From contig NZ_AP019655.1 in NCBI RefSeq assembly GCF_009938205.1, forward strand, positions 1,178,001 through 1,242,000: a DNA stretch of 64,000 nt, in the 5' to 3' direction. The position numbers were made by a program, and so were the translations under genes. Positions 42,836 to 52,752 of the stretch are shown here, piece by piece. How positions within the stretch are numbered: position 1 is the stretch's first letter; the number at the start of each line of letters is the position of its first letter. The stretch comes from Vibrio panuliri (GTDB lineage Bacteria; Pseudomonadota; Gammaproteobacteria; Enterobacterales; Vibrionaceae). Below the pieces are notes generated by a model that was not told the origin of the DNA, searched no databases, and saw only the letters and a list, made by a program, of their open reading frames with translations.

Positions 42836-43732
42836 CTATCCCCAGTAGTGGTCACCAAGCAACAACAAAAACAGTAACATCAAATGGTAAATGGAAAACT
42901 TAAAGGTCTCTATCGCGGTTTTTTCATTAGGATTGAATTTCAGCTTCCATGCATAAGCTATAAAACCAGCGCTTAAAAACGTCGAGCCGACCCAATATAG
43001 GGTGCCAGACATGCCAACTAACGCAGGTAGTAAACAGATAATCGCCAGCAAAACCGTATAAAGCAAGATTGATGTTTTTGTGTATTCTTCACCGTGTGTC
43101 ACTGGCAACATAGGAATATCCGCTTTGGCATAATCTGCCTTACGATGAATGGCAAGCGCCCAAAAGTGAGGAGGTGTCCAAATAAAGATGATCATCACCA
43201 ATAGCCAAGCATTGCCGTGAAGTTCACCAGTTACTGAAGTCCACCCAAGCAAAGGAGGCATAGCGCCAGCGATTCCTGCGATAACAATGTTTTGGGGCGT
43301 CGCCCGCTTGAGATACATGGTATAAACCACCGCATAACCGAGCAAACTGGCGAACGTCAACCAAGCGGTGAGAGCGTTAACACCCAAAATCAGAATGGCA
43401 AACCCCAATAAACCAATCGAGGTCGCAAATAGCATAACGCGACTCGGTGCCAGTTCTCCACAAGGTAGAGGGCGACGGTGAGTACGAAACATAATTGCAT
43501 CAATACGACGGTCAATCAGATGATTGAATGCCGCTGCCGATCCCGCCATTAATCCGATCCCCAACATACCGAGAACGGTTTGTTGCAGCGGCAATGCTCC
43601 AGGAACAGCCAAACACATACCGACCAGCGCAGTTAACAGCATTAAAGCGACGACTTTAGGTTTGGTCAGCGTAAGGTAACTACGCCATATTGAGCGTTCT
43701 TGGCGCAACTCTGCGGTCAACGTTTTACTCAT
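42836..43732 (-). CDS. cyoE: Protoheme IX farnesyltransferase (heme O synthase)
   Basis: I use the ATG at 43732 (MSKTLTAEL), preceded by GGAGG and overlapping the ctaA stop by 8 bp; a longer frame to 43786 lacks a ribosome site. The 298-aa UbiA-family membrane enzyme has about nine TM segments and the prenyltransferase motifs NHLIDRRIDAIMFRTHRRPL and KADYAKADIPMLP. It farnesylates heme B to heme O, the precursor of heme A for the oxidase encoded upstream. Confidence 0.93.
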   Translation of the reverse strand: MSKTLTAELRQERSIWRSYLTLTKPKVVALMLLTALVGMCLAVPGALPLQQTVLGMLGIGLMAGSAAAFNHLIDRRIDAIMFRTHRRPLPCGELAPSRVMLFATSIGLLGFAILILGVNALTAWLTFASLLGYAVVYTMYLKRATPQNIVIAGIAGAMPPLLGWTSVTGELHGNAWLLVMIIFIWTPPHFWALAIHRKADYAKADIPMLPVTHGEEYTKTSILLYTVLLAIICLLPALVGMSGTLYWVGSTFLSAGFIAYAWKLKFNPNEKTAIETFKFSIYHLMLLFLLLLGDHYWG

Positions 43733-44762
43733 AATAGGCCTCCTTGCCCATGGTGCGCAAAGCATGAGATCGACTCTCTGCAGCACTTAGCCAAAGCAGA
43801 TGATTGACATAAAGGGTGTTAATTAAAAGCAGTGCAGCAACTAAGTTGTGCGCCACCGCGACAGCCAAAGGCAAACCGAACGAAACATTGCTGATACCCA
43901 AGCCAATTTGCGTCACAAGTAGCAGGGTTAACGAGATTGACTGACGGCGATAGCGCCCTTGATTCTGTCGCCACAATTGCACAATCAATATGAGGAAAAT
44001 CCCACTGGTAATGATTGCTCCAACTCGATGAGAGACATGAATCGTCATCCGAGCGCCATAGTCTAAAGTCCCAAACTCGTAGCTATCTCGCTCAGGTTGG
44101 ATAAGACGAAAGGCGGTTTCAAAGTCTAAATATCCCTGCCAATTTCCCTGACAAATTGGCAACTCAGTACACATTAGCGCCGCATAATTAGACGACGTCC
44201 AGCCACCCAATGCTATCTGTAGTGTCAGCGCAGCGAAGGCAATCAATGCCAACGTTCTTAACCCAACACTGGCTCTATTGAGCAACGAATTTTGGTTTGA
44301 GTGGCTAACTCGCCAATAGAGCAGAGCCAGTAAACTGAACAGAGTGAAGCCGCCCAATAAATGCCCCATCACCACGACTGGCATCAGTTTCATGGTTACC
44401 GTCCACATTCCCAGTAAAGCTTGGAAAATCACCACAAAAGAGACGGAAAGCGGTAACAACTTGCCAAACTGCTTCTGTTTTAACGCCAACGCTGTAATAG
44501 CAAATACCAGCAATCCCAAGCTACCCGCGAAATAACGATGGATCATCTCTAACCAAGCTTTATCAGCTTCAACCACTAAATCTGGATAGAGCAAGTTCGC
44601 TTTCGCCAACTCTGCTTGACTCGAAGGCACATCAAGTTGCCCATAGCACCCCGGCCAATCAGGGCATCCAAGTCCGGCATCAGCTAAGCGGGTATAGGCC
44701 CCCAGCAAGATCACGCAAAATGTCATGACGAGTGTCAACTGCAACAAGCGTTTCAGCATCAT
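43725..44762 (-). CDS. ctaA: Heme A synthase, COX15/CtaA family
   Basis: This is a 345-aa protein with eight predicted TM segments. Heme-ligand histidines are in WLEMIHRYFAG, VMGHLLGG, IHVSHRVGA and VAHNLVAA. The N-terminal GAYTRLADAGLGCPDWPGCYGQ is a hallmark of the family. It oxidises heme O to heme A. GGGAGG precedes the ATG, and it is co-translated with cyoE. Confidence 0.93.
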   Translation of the reverse strand: MMLKRLLQLTLVMTFCVILLGAYTRLADAGLGCPDWPGCYGQLDVPSSQAELAKANLLYPDLVVEADKAWLEMIHRYFAGSLGLLVFAITALALKQKQFGKLLPLSVSFVVIFQALLGMWTVTMKLMPVVVMGHLLGGFTLFSLLALLYWRVSHSNQNSLLNRASVGLRTLALIAFAALTLQIALGGWTSSNYAALMCTELPICQGNWQGYLDFETAFRLIQPERDSYEFGTLDYGARMTIHVSHRVGAIITSGIFLILIVQLWRQNQGRYRRQSISLTLLLVTQIGLGISNVSFGLPLAVAVAHNLVAALLLINTLYVNHLLWLSAAESRSHALRTMGKEAYYE

Positions 44763-44771
44763 TTTGCCTCC

Positions 44772-45320
44772 CTACCCAACACGAGACAGTTTCAATAGTT
44801 TACGCAGATCAGAGAGCAAGCCTTTGTTTTGCTTAATCAATCTCTGCTGGGACTCGACCTGCGGATAGCGCATCACCAACTGTCCGAGCGGGTCGACAAT
44901 CACGTACTCCGATTGATGAACAACATCCGTAAATGAAGCGTTGATACGAACAACATCAAGCCCAATATCACCCACAACTTCTGGGTCACTGTTACCATCA
45001 ATCAACACCACGGGGACAACTCGCTGTTGATACTTTCCTAATGCAATATGCGTTTGCTGAAGATAGTGAATCTGCTGTTGGCACAAGGCGTGACAGCTTT
45101 GCGGAACTAAGTACCCTAGTTGCCATTTTTCACCTTGATACGGGTTGTCTAGCCCCAATGTTTGCATAGTTAACGTTGGCGTGATTAGCTCGCCTTTATT
45201 GGTTACCCCCGAGTTATACCAATGCTGGGAAAGTACCAATTTTGCCAAGATAGCAGGCAGGGCGAACACCGTAATTAACGCCAGCAGTTTTAACCGACTG
45301 CGAGTAAGGGTTTGGTTCAT
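44772..45320 (-). CDS. Cytochrome oxidase-associated protein, SCO/thioredoxin-like
   Basis: This is a 182-aa protein with one N-terminal TM helix and a periplasmic thioredoxin-like domain. It has QSCHALCQQQ (a C-x3-C pair like SCO proteins) and a LDVVRINASF...YVIVDPLGQLVMRYP C-terminal part. Genes of this type sit between SURF1 and ctaA in many proteobacteria and are thought to help oxidase assembly. No separate sco gene is seen, so it may fill the copper-delivery role. It overlaps the SURF1 stop by 4 bp. Confidence 0.8.
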   Translation of the reverse strand: MNQTLTRSRLKLLALITVFALPAILAKLVLSQHWYNSGVTNKGELITPTLTMQTLGLDNPYQGEKWQLGYLVPQSCHALCQQQIHYLQQTHIALGKYQQRVVPVVLIDGNSDPEVVGDIGLDVVRINASFTDVVHQSEYVIVDPLGQLVMRYPQVESQQRLIKQNKGLLSDLRKLLKLSRVG

Positions 45321-46063
45321 AGACTCTCCTTAGTCGAACTGATCATTGCACGGCGTAGCCAAATCACGCCAATCACGGCTAGGGCCAAGGCCATTGCAAA
45401 CCATTGCACCGCGTATCCAGTGTGTTTTTCCGCCCCCATAGGAATCGGCTGCCAAGGCTGTGGATATCGCCAGTTCGCCACCAAGGGTTGCAATACATAG
45501 CTCTCTAGTGGCAATTGCCAATAACTCGCAAGTTGTTCTAGGTTTAAGTTTTGTATCCGTCGCGGCTGAGTCTCTTCTATCATCAATTGATCACTCAACG
45601 GATTGGCCGAGCGTCGATAGAGCCTAACCTCTCCCACATATTGGCGGCTTAACCATTCAATCACCGGCAGGTCAGTGCGTGCTGCGAGAGCTTTCGAAAA
45701 GCCCATTTCAAACAGGAAGTACTTACTATCGCTTGAGCGCATAAGCTGGAGCGCTAGATAACCCACTTCCCCGTTGTACGTTTGGTTATCTAGCAACAGA
45801 TAATAGCCAGCTATTGGTGTGAGATTAGCCAAAGCGACCGTTCCATTGAGGTTGCCTACAAACTCTATACTGCCAAGGCTCTGAAGCGGTTTTTGCTGAT
45901 TATTCTCTAGTTCAACTTGCAGTTGATGTTTATGGCTTGCGCGGTCAAGTTGCCACATCCCTAGGTTGACCAATATCGAAATAGCGACCAAGGTTAGTAA
46001 CAGGGCGAGCCAAAACAACGGCTGTTTGGTTAAACGAGAAAAGGAACACACTATGGTTTTCAT
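45317..46063 (-). CDS. SURF1-family cytochrome oxidase assembly protein
   Basis: This protein has the SURF1 layout: an N-terminal TM (FWLALLLTLVAISILVNLGMWQLDRASHK), a periplasmic domain with PIAGYYLLLDNQTYNGEVGY and GFSKALAARTDLPVIEWL, and a C-terminal TM (YAVQWFAMALALAVIGVIWL). SURF1 aids heme a insertion into subunit I. I use the ATG at 46063 (248 aa); another at 46102 has a better GAGG but lies inside the divergent DUF2909 gene. Either way the 5' ends of the two genes overlap. Confidence 0.87.
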   Translation of the reverse strand: MKTIVCSFSRLTKQPLFWLALLLTLVAISILVNLGMWQLDRASHKHQLQVELENNQQKPLQSLGSIEFVGNLNGTVALANLTPIAGYYLLLDNQTYNGEVGYLALQLMRSSDSKYFLFEMGFSKALAARTDLPVIEWLSRQYVGEVRLYRRSANPLSDQLMIEETQPRRIQNLNLEQLASYWQLPLESYVLQPLVANWRYPQPWQPIPMGAEKHTGYAVQWFAMALALAVIGVIWLRRAMISSTKESL

Positions 46064-46286
46064 TTTCAAGTCAGTGCTGGTTTTACTACTACTCTTTATC
46101 ATTGCTAACCTCGCCAAAGCGCTGATCGAGATGGTAAAAGGCCCAAACGATGCAGAAGAATCCGAAGACCAGCCGCCAATGAGTCACTACCTTGGCAAAC
46201 GTGTCATCCTCTCCGCGCTTGCCGTCATATTGATGCTTGTCGCACTCCTTAGTGGATTTATAGAACCCAATTCTCGGCCTTTTTAG
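46053..46286 (+). CDS. DUF2909-family small membrane protein
   Basis: This 77-aa protein has two TM segments (FKSVLVLLLLFIIANLAKAL and VILSALAVILMLVALLSGF) joined by an acidic loop. AAGGA lies eight bases before the ATG. It is the only plus-strand gene in the oxidase cluster, between cox3 and SURF1, a position seen in other gammaproteobacteria. The role is unknown, probably oxidase assembly. Confidence 0.82.
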   Translation: MVFIFKSVLVLLLLFIIANLAKALIEMVKGPNDAEESEDQPPMSHYLGKRVILSALAVILMLVALLSGFIEPNSRPF

Positions 46287-46317
46287 GACGCTTTCATTGC
46301 CTAACTAAAGCCTCTAA

Positions 46318-47202
46318 CTAAAGCACATAAACAAACACAAACAGACACAGCCAAACCACGTCAACAAAGTGCCAATACCAACTCCCCGCCTGAAACGCGA
46401 AGTGGTCTTTAGGTGTAAAGTGATCCTTCGCAATTCTTCCTAGCAGCACGATGAGAAATACGGTTCCTAGCAACACGTGTAAGCCATGAAATCCCGTGAG
46501 CATAAAAAAGGTGTTGCCATAAACGCCAGACTGTAAAGTGAGTCCTAAGTCTTGATACGCATGGATATATTCAACGCCTTGGTAATAAAGAAAGAATGCC
46601 GCTAGTACGATGGTGATTTCCAACCAAACAATCAGCGCCATACGCTTATTCTTTTCTAAGCTGGTATGAGCCATGTGCAATGTAATCGACGACAGCAGCA
46701 AAATAATGGTATTGGTTAACGGTATCCCCTGCCACCCCATCGCTGTGGTTGTTTGTCCACTAGGTGTGGTTGTTAACGGCCAGATTGCTTCAAAGGCAGG
46801 CCAAAGAACCTCATGGGTCATCACATTGTTATCAGCACCGCCCAGCCAAGGCACCGATATCATGCGCGTGTAAAATAGAGCACCGAAAAACGCGCCAAAG
46901 AACATCACCTCAGAAAAGATAAACCAACTCATGCCTTGACGAAATGAACGCGCAATCTGCTCCGAGTAGAGCCCATCCATTGATTCGCTCACCACATTAG
47001 ATAGCCAACCTGCGAGCATATAGAGTAGAAACAAAAAGCCTGCACCAAGAACTATCTTTGAAAAGACACTCGCGCTTCCTCCTTCTGCCATCGTTTGCAC
47101 GGTTAAACCCGCTCCCAGAGCGACTAAAAAGAGAGCAATAGCGCCTACAATTGGCCAACTGCTTTGTGCCGGAACATAGTAGGATTGATGCTTGGAACTC
47201 AT
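46318..47202 (-). CDS. Cytochrome c oxidase subunit III
   Basis: This 294-aa protein has seven TM segments and the subunit III marks SEVMFFGAFFGALFYTR, NTIILLLSSITLHMAH, TGFHGLHVLLGT and a final GSWYWHFVDVVWLCLFV. It is part of the aa3-type terminal oxidase. Its ATG overlaps the ctaG stop by 4 bp. Confidence 0.94.
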   Translation of the reverse strand: MSSKHQSYYVPAQSSWPIVGAIALFLVALGAGLTVQTMAEGGSASVFSKIVLGAGFLFLLYMLAGWLSNVVSESMDGLYSEQIARSFRQGMSWFIFSEVMFFGAFFGALFYTRMISVPWLGGADNNVMTHEVLWPAFEAIWPLTTTPSGQTTTAMGWQGIPLTNTIILLLSSITLHMAHTSLEKNKRMALIVWLEITIVLAAFFLYYQGVEYIHAYQDLGLTLQSGVYGNTFFMLTGFHGLHVLLGTVFLIVLLGRIAKDHFTPKDHFAFQAGSWYWHFVDVVWLCLFVFVYVL

Positions 47203-47816
47203 GGGGTTGCTCCTTCCTGTTTGATTGCCGGCTGAGGTTGTATTTGAGCCGTCGAAATTGGTTCAGAAACAGTATCGGTAATGTCGTAAAGGGTGTAAGA
47301 AAGTGTCAATGTATGAATGGAGTCTGGTATGTCGCGCTCGATATAAAAGATCAACGGCATTTCCGCGTGTCCCTGTGCCACGAGCGGCTGTTTGTTGAAA
47401 CAAAAACACTCAACTTTATTGAAGTAACTAGCGCCAAGACCAGGCGAGACAGAGGGTACAGCCTGACCAACTATCGTATGGTTGGCGCGGTTGTAGGCGA
47501 GATAGGCTGTCTGAATTACTTCACCAGGGTGCACCTCCATTGAAGCGACTTGCGGCTTAAAATCCCACGCCATCGAGGGGTTGGGATGGGCAATAAATTC
47601 AACTTTAATCGTGCGCGTTTTGTCTGGTGTAAGCGCAGTTGGCTGCTCTACCGCCTCGGAGCTGGTTTTGCCATTAATACCAAGCGCTTCACACATGATG
47701 TCGTATATCGGAACCAGAGCAAAACCAAAACCGAACATCGCCACCGTGGCGCCGAGCAGTTTCAGCGTCAGTTTGCGGTTCGCTGCTTGCTTGTTGTTTT
47801 CAATATCGTCCTGCAT
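47199..47816 (-). CDS. ctaG: Cytochrome c oxidase assembly protein CtaG/Cox11
   Basis: This 205-aa protein is anchored by one N-terminal TM, with a periplasmic immunoglobulin-like domain that inserts CuB into subunit I. The copper motif VECFCFNKQPL and the following AEMPLIFYIERDIP are typical. It lies between subunits I and III as usual. Confidence 0.93.
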   Translation of the reverse strand: MQDDIENNKQAANRKLTLKLLGATVAMFGFGFALVPIYDIMCEALGINGKTSSEAVEQPTALTPDKTRTIKVEFIAHPNPSMAWDFKPQVASMEVHPGEVIQTAYLAYNRANHTIVGQAVPSVSPGLGASYFNKVECFCFNKQPLVAQGHAEMPLIFYIERDIPDSIHTLTLSYTLYDITDTVSEPISTAQIQPQPAIKQEGATP

Positions 47817-47828
47817 TTTCCACCACCT

Positions 47829-49469
47829 TTAATCGACTTTGGGCGGTGTAGAAAAAGTATGATGAGGAGCGGGGCTTGGAACCGTCCACTCTAGCCCTTC
47901 AGCACGTTCCCAAGGTTTCGCCGAGGCTTTTTCTCCCCCTCTGATACACTTGATCACTAGCCACAAAAAGATCAATTGTGACAACCCAAAAGCAAAGCCA
48001 CCAATGGACACTATCTGGTTGATATCAGCGAACTGAATCGCATAGTCGGGAATACGTCGCGGCATACCCGCTAAACCTAAGAAATGCATCGGGAAGAACA
48101 GCACATTGACCGAAATAATCGAGCACCAAAAATGCCAGAGACTCAACTTATGGTCATACATATTGCCCGTCCATTTTGGCAACCAGTAGTAAGCCGCCGC
48201 CATAATAGAAAACACCGCACCTGAAACCAGTACGTAATGGAAATGAGCCACCACAAAATAGGTGTCATGGTATTGAAAATCCGCAGGGACAATCGCTAGC
48301 ATCAAACCTGAAAAACCACCGATGGTGAACAGGACGATAAACGCAATAGCAAACAGCATGGGTGTTTCAAATGTCATCGCACCGCGCCACATGGTTGCTA
48401 CCCAGTTAAACACTTTTACCCCAGTTGGCACTGCGATTAGCATTGTGCAGTACATAAAGAAGAGTTCAGCAAAGACTGGCATACCCGTAGTAAACATATG
48501 GTGCGCCCAAACTAAAAACGATAACAGGGCGATACTACAAGTGGCGTACACCATCGAGTGGTAACCAAAAAGCTTCTTGCCGCTAAAGGCTGGAATAATG
48601 GCCGATATGATACCGAATGAGGGCAAAATCATGATGTACACTTCTGGGTGACCAAAGAACCAGAAAATGTGTTGGAACATCACCGGGTCACCGCCACCAG
48701 CCGCATCGAAAAAGGAGGTTCCAAAGTACTTGTCTGTTAGCACCATGGTGACCGCACCGGCTAATACTGGCATCACTGCTATCAGTAGAAATGCGGTGAT
48801 TAACCACGTCCAAACGAACATCGGCATTTTAAACCAAGTCATTCCGGGCGCACGCATATTGACGATAGTCACGATGACATTGATCGCCCCCATAATCGAA
48901 CTAATACCCATGATATGGACAGAGAAAACGAATAATGCGGTGCTATCAGGGCCATAGGTAGTCGAGAGTGGAGCATAGAAGGTCCAACCAAAATCTGGCC
49001 CACCTCCCTCCGTAAACAGTGAAGCAAGCAAAATGGCGAAAGCAAACGGCAAGATCCAAAAGCTTAAGTTATTCATGCGAGGCAACGCCATATCTGGTGC
49101 ACCAATCATCATTGGAATCATCCAGTTAGCTAACCCTGTAAAGGCAGGCATTACCGCGCCAAACACCATAATTAAGCCATGAACCGTGGTCATTTGATTG
49201 AAAAACTGCGGGTCAACGAGTTGTAAACCTGGCTGAAACAGCTCGGCACGAATGATCATCGCCATCGCGCCTCCGGTAAGGAACATAATAAAGCTGAACC
49301 ACAAATAGAGTGTGCCGATATCTTTGTGGTTCGTTGAATACAACCATCGAGCAAGCCCTTTTGGCGCATGATGCTCGTCATGATCAATCGCAATTGTTGA
49401 GTTTGCTCGGCTTAGATCAGCATCGGTCACTGGCGATGACTTTTGGTTGTCAGGAGTCGATGGTTTCAT
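47829..49469 (-). CDS. ctaD: Cytochrome c oxidase subunit I (aa3-type)
   Basis: This 546-aa protein has 12 TM helices. Heme and CuB ligands are visible: TTVHGLIMVF (heme a His), WFFGHPEVYIMILPSFG (CuB His with cross-linked Tyr), VWAHHMFTTGM, and FVVAHFHYVLVSG (heme a3 and a His). The proton-channel residues of the D and K pathways appear present. It is co-translated with coxB (ATGA overlap). Confidence 0.96.
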   Translation of the reverse strand: MKPSTPDNQKSSPVTDADLSRANSTIAIDHDEHHAPKGLARWLYSTNHKDIGTLYLWFSFIMFLTGGAMAMIIRAELFQPGLQLVDPQFFNQMTTVHGLIMVFGAVMPAFTGLANWMIPMMIGAPDMALPRMNNLSFWILPFAFAILLASLFTEGGGPDFGWTFYAPLSTTYGPDSTALFVFSVHIMGISSIMGAINVIVTIVNMRAPGMTWFKMPMFVWTWLITAFLLIAVMPVLAGAVTMVLTDKYFGTSFFDAAGGGDPVMFQHIFWFFGHPEVYIMILPSFGIISAIIPAFSGKKLFGYHSMVYATCSIALLSFLVWAHHMFTTGMPVFAELFFMYCTMLIAVPTGVKVFNWVATMWRGAMTFETPMLFAIAFIVLFTIGGFSGLMLAIVPADFQYHDTYFVVAHFHYVLVSGAVFSIMAAAYYWLPKWTGNMYDHKLSLWHFWCSIISVNVLFFPMHFLGLAGMPRRIPDYAIQFADINQIVSIGGFAFGLSQLIFLWLVIKCIRGGEKASAKPWERAEGLEWTVPSPAPHHTFSTPPKVD

Positions 49470-50632
49470 AGTTCCTCCTTGTTACCTTGCGCCTGCATGG
49501 TAAAGGCGTTGATATCAGATGCCTGAACGACATCACCGGTGTTATTCTCAAAAGCGTTGCGTTGGTAGGTAATCACGGCGGCTATCTCTTGCTCGGTTAA
49601 CTGGTTGGCAAAAGCCTGCATTGCCGTCCCTGCTTGACCATTGACGATAATATCGATGTGCTGATCAATCGCTCCGGTCGCGATGGCACTACCTTTAATT
49701 GCAGGGAAAGCGCCGGGAATCCCTTCACCATTAGCTTGGTGGCAAACGGAACATCGCTCGGTGTAAATCTTTTCGCCTATTTGCATTAACTCTTCCAAGC
49801 TAAGCTCATTGCTCAGAGCGGCGGCGGCTTGCTGTTTCGCCAAAGCTAGTTGCGCCTTTTTGTCGGCTAACCATGTGTCGTAATCCGCTTCCGTCATCGC
49901 GTGAACCACGATTGGCATAAAGCCATGTGCTCGCCCACACAGTTCTGCACATTGGCCGCGATAGACACCCGGCTGATCGATTTTTGTCCATGCTTCGTTA
50001 ATAAATCCGGGGATGGTGTCTTTTTTAACCGCAAAATCTGGTACCCACCAGGAATGGATAACATCGTCAGAAGTGAGCAGAAAACGGATTTTGCGATTAA
50101 TCGGCAGCACTAGTGGGTTATCTACTTCCAATAGGTAATGCGCCCCTTTGGCCTCGATGCCATCGATTTGATTTTGCGTAGTGGCAAGCAGACTGAAAAA
50201 CTCCACGTCCTGCTCAAAGTAGCTGTAGTGCCATTTCCACTGCGAGCCAGTGATCTTCACGGTGAGATCCGATTGAGAGGTGTCTTCCATGGCAACCAAA
50301 GTTTTGGTTGCAGGAATCGCCATCGCAATCAGAATAATGATCGGGATGACAGTCCAGATAATCTCAACTTTGGTGCTCTCATGAAAATGTGCGGCGACCG
50401 CACCCTTGGATTTACGGTGCTTGTAAATGGAATAGAACATCGCACCAAACACGACTAACGCAATGGCACAACAGATATAAAAGATGAGCATATGGAGGTG
50501 ATATACCTCTGAGCTAATCTGCGTAACCCCTTGAGTCATGTTAAGTGCGCTCTCTTGCGCAAGACTGTTTGTTGACCAAGTGACGGCGAAAACTTCCAAT
50601 GTCAGCCAAACCGATAGTGGTATTCTTTTCAA
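49466..50632 (-). CDS. coxB: Cytochrome c oxidase subunit II with fused cytochrome c domain
   Basis: I choose the TTG at 50632 because GAGGAGAGG lies six bases before it and the product (388 aa) then begins with a normal signal sequence; an upstream ATG at 50689 has no ribosome site. After two TM helices (FYICCAIALVVFGAMFYSIY and VIPIIILIAMAIPAT), the CuA domain shows HSWWVPDFAVKKD and CAELCGRAHGFMP. The C-terminus has a heme c motif CSVCHQ. This is the caa3-like subunit II that accepts electrons from cytochrome c. It is the first gene of the oxidase operon. Confidence 0.93.
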   Translation of the reverse strand: MKRIPLSVWLTLEVFAVTWSTNSLAQESALNMTQGVTQISSEVYHLHMLIFYICCAIALVVFGAMFYSIYKHRKSKGAVAAHFHESTKVEIIWTVIPIIILIAMAIPATKTLVAMEDTSQSDLTVKITGSQWKWHYSYFEQDVEFFSLLATTQNQIDGIEAKGAHYLLEVDNPLVLPINRKIRFLLTSDDVIHSWWVPDFAVKKDTIPGFINEAWTKIDQPGVYRGQCAELCGRAHGFMPIVVHAMTEADYDTWLADKKAQLALAKQQAAAALSNELSLEELMQIGEKIYTERCSVCHQANGEGIPGAFPAIKGSAIATGAIDQHIDIIVNGQAGTAMQAFANQLTEQEIAAVITYQRNAFENNTGDVVQASDINAFTMQAQGNKEEL

Positions 50633-50981
50633 AAGACCTCTCCTCTTTGTCTCCGCACTCTTCCGAGTAGCCAAAAACCAAGGGTTCAATCACTTTTACG
50701 CAGAACACCCGATATACAATCACATTCCTTGCGATATCGCGTCATCCATGCGCTTCGTATCTGGATTTTCAAGTCGACTAGGTAGTAATGACTCGAATGG
50801 GCTAACCTAAAACTAACGCAAAATGTTATATTTATGTTAATTAAGGCTAGTTAGCGATTTAAAAATGTGCAAGCTGGTGAATGACAAATTAGTTTAGCGA
50901 TTGCGCTCTCGTAAATGAGAACCACTATCAACTAGTATTTCAATATAACGCCTAAAGTTAGCTGCAATTAAGGGAAACAAG
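50633..50981. other. Divergent promoter region of coxB and the phosphomutase gene
   Basis: The region is AT-rich with no gene. It should hold both promoters; specific regulator sites are not evident. Confidence 0.4.
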
Positions 50982-52685
50982 ATGAATGAAAAAATGACTC
51001 AATGGTTAGCTATTGATCCTGACCCGAAAACTCGTCAAGAGTTGCAAACTCTGATCGAGCAACAACAAACAACGGAGTTAGAAGATCGCTTTCGCTGTCG
51101 GCTAGAGTTCGGTACAGCAGGCTTGCGCGGCAAAGTGGGCGCGGGTCCTAATCGTATGAATCGTCTCGTTATTCAGCAAACGGCAACCGGATTAGGTCAA
51201 TATCTGTTACATCAATTTGACGATGCAAAGCAACGGGGCGTTGTGATTGGCTATGATGGTCGCCCAGATTCAAAGCAATTTGCTCATGACACGGCAGCGG
51301 TACTGACCGCTTTGGGCATCAAGGTTTATTTAACCCATGATGTTGCCGCCACTCCAATTGTCGCATTTGGCGTTAGACACCTAAACACCGTGGCAGCCGT
51401 TGTCGTCACTGCAAGCCATAACCCACCAGAGTACAATGGTTTCAAAGTCTATTGGGAAAATGGCGCTCAAATTATCCCACCACATGATTCTGGGATTGCG
51501 CACCATATCGATATTGCAGCACAGTCTCCACTCGAGTTGCTCTCTGTCGAAGAAGCCGTGGCACTTGATCGCCTCATTTGGTTAGAAGATGATTATTATC
51601 AATCATATAGAGACGCAATGAATGCTAATCCTCTATTAAAAAACCACACTAAACCAGACAGTATTGGTATTGCTTACACCGCCATGCATGGCGTTGGGGC
51701 TCGTATGGCAGAAACTTTACTCGCGGACGCCGGCTTCAATCAGGTTTACAGTGTAAAAGAGCAACGTGAACCTGATGGTACTTTCCCAACCGTGAACTTC
51801 CCTAACCCTGAAGAAGCAGGGGCGATGGATATGGTGGTAGCACTAGCCAAACAGCACCATGCTGATATTGCTTGTGCCAATGACCCTGACGCAGACCGCT
51901 TTGCTGTCGCGGTAAGAAAACCCAACGGTGAGTATCAAATGCTCACAGGGGATCAAGTAGGATCATTGTTTGGTCATTACTTACTTTGCCAAACCGAGGC
52001 AAGCAATCAGTTAGTGGGCAACACGATTGTCTCTTCAAGCCTGTTGAGTAAAATTGCCAAATCTCACGGAGCGAGTTACTACCAAACCCTTACTGGCTTT
52101 AAATGGCTAACCAACGTCGCAATGCAAAAGCAGACGCCACAAAGCCAGTTTTTATTCGCTTATGAAGAAGCTCTCGGCTATACCGTGGGCAATCAAGTAT
52201 GGGACAAAGATGGTTTATCGGCACTCGTCGCTTTTGCTCAATTGACGGCCGAACTCAAAAGCCAAGGTAAGACCATTTGGGATCAACTCGAACATCTCTA
52301 TCGTCAGCATGGTATGTATGTCAATGCTCAGCGTAGTATTGCCCTAGCACCTAACACGCCTGCAGTAGGAGAAAAACTTCGAGCGAACCCGCCAACTGCA
52401 ATCGCAGGTCGAACCGTTGAATGTATTGATGATCTTAAAGCCTTAGAAAAGACCTTTGCTGATGGTACAACTGAAAAGATCGACCTTCCTCCAAGCGATG
52501 TGCTTATCTATCACCTCTCTGGCGGTGCTCGAGTGATTGTTCGCCCTTCAGGCACTGAACCTAAACTTAAGTGTTACTACGAAGTGGTTGAGCCATTTGC
52601 CGAACAGGAAGCGTTCCAAACAGCACAAGATAAAGCGCAGCTGGCAATGGATATGCTGATTGCTGAGCATCAACATATGATTTGA
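50982..52685 (+). CDS. Phospho-sugar mutase (phosphoglucomutase/phosphomannomutase family)
   Basis: This 567-aa alpha-D-phosphohexomutase of the PGM2-like branch has the FGTAGLRGKVGAGPNRMN start, the phosphoserine loop VVTASHNPPEYNGFK near residue 143, the metal loop DPDADR near 303, the sugar loop EEALGY near 397 and the phosphate loop RPSGTEPK near the end. It interconverts hexose 1- and 6-phosphates. Which hexose is preferred cannot be read from the sequence. It is monocistronic, with a hairpin after the stop. Confidence 0.9.
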   Translation: MNEKMTQWLAIDPDPKTRQELQTLIEQQQTTELEDRFRCRLEFGTAGLRGKVGAGPNRMNRLVIQQTATGLGQYLLHQFDDAKQRGVVIGYDGRPDSKQFAHDTAAVLTALGIKVYLTHDVAATPIVAFGVRHLNTVAAVVVTASHNPPEYNGFKVYWENGAQIIPPHDSGIAHHIDIAAQSPLELLSVEEAVALDRLIWLEDDYYQSYRDAMNANPLLKNHTKPDSIGIAYTAMHGVGARMAETLLADAGFNQVYSVKEQREPDGTFPTVNFPNPEEAGAMDMVVALAKQHHADIACANDPDADRFAVAVRKPNGEYQMLTGDQVGSLFGHYLLCQTEASNQLVGNTIVSSSLLSKIAKSHGASYYQTLTGFKWLTNVAMQKQTPQSQFLFAYEEALGYTVGNQVWDKDGLSALVAFAQLTAELKSQGKTIWDQLEHLYRQHGMYVNAQRSIALAPNTPAVGEKLRANPPTAIAGRTVECIDDLKALEKTFADGTTEKIDLPPSDVLIYHLSGGARVIVRPSGTEPKLKCYYEVVEPFAEQEAFQTAQDKAQLAMDMLIAEHQHMI

Positions 52686-52721
52686 CCGAATCGGCAATAA
52701 CAACCTTTGCATAAGTAACCA

Positions 52722-52752
52722 ATTAAGCGGGCATTTTGTCCGCTTAATCAGT
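52722..52752 (+). terminator. Hairpin after the phosphomutase gene
   Basis: ATTAAGCGG (52722-52730) and CCGCTTAAT (52740-52748) form a perfect 9-bp stem; the T-run after it is short. Confidence 0.6.
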
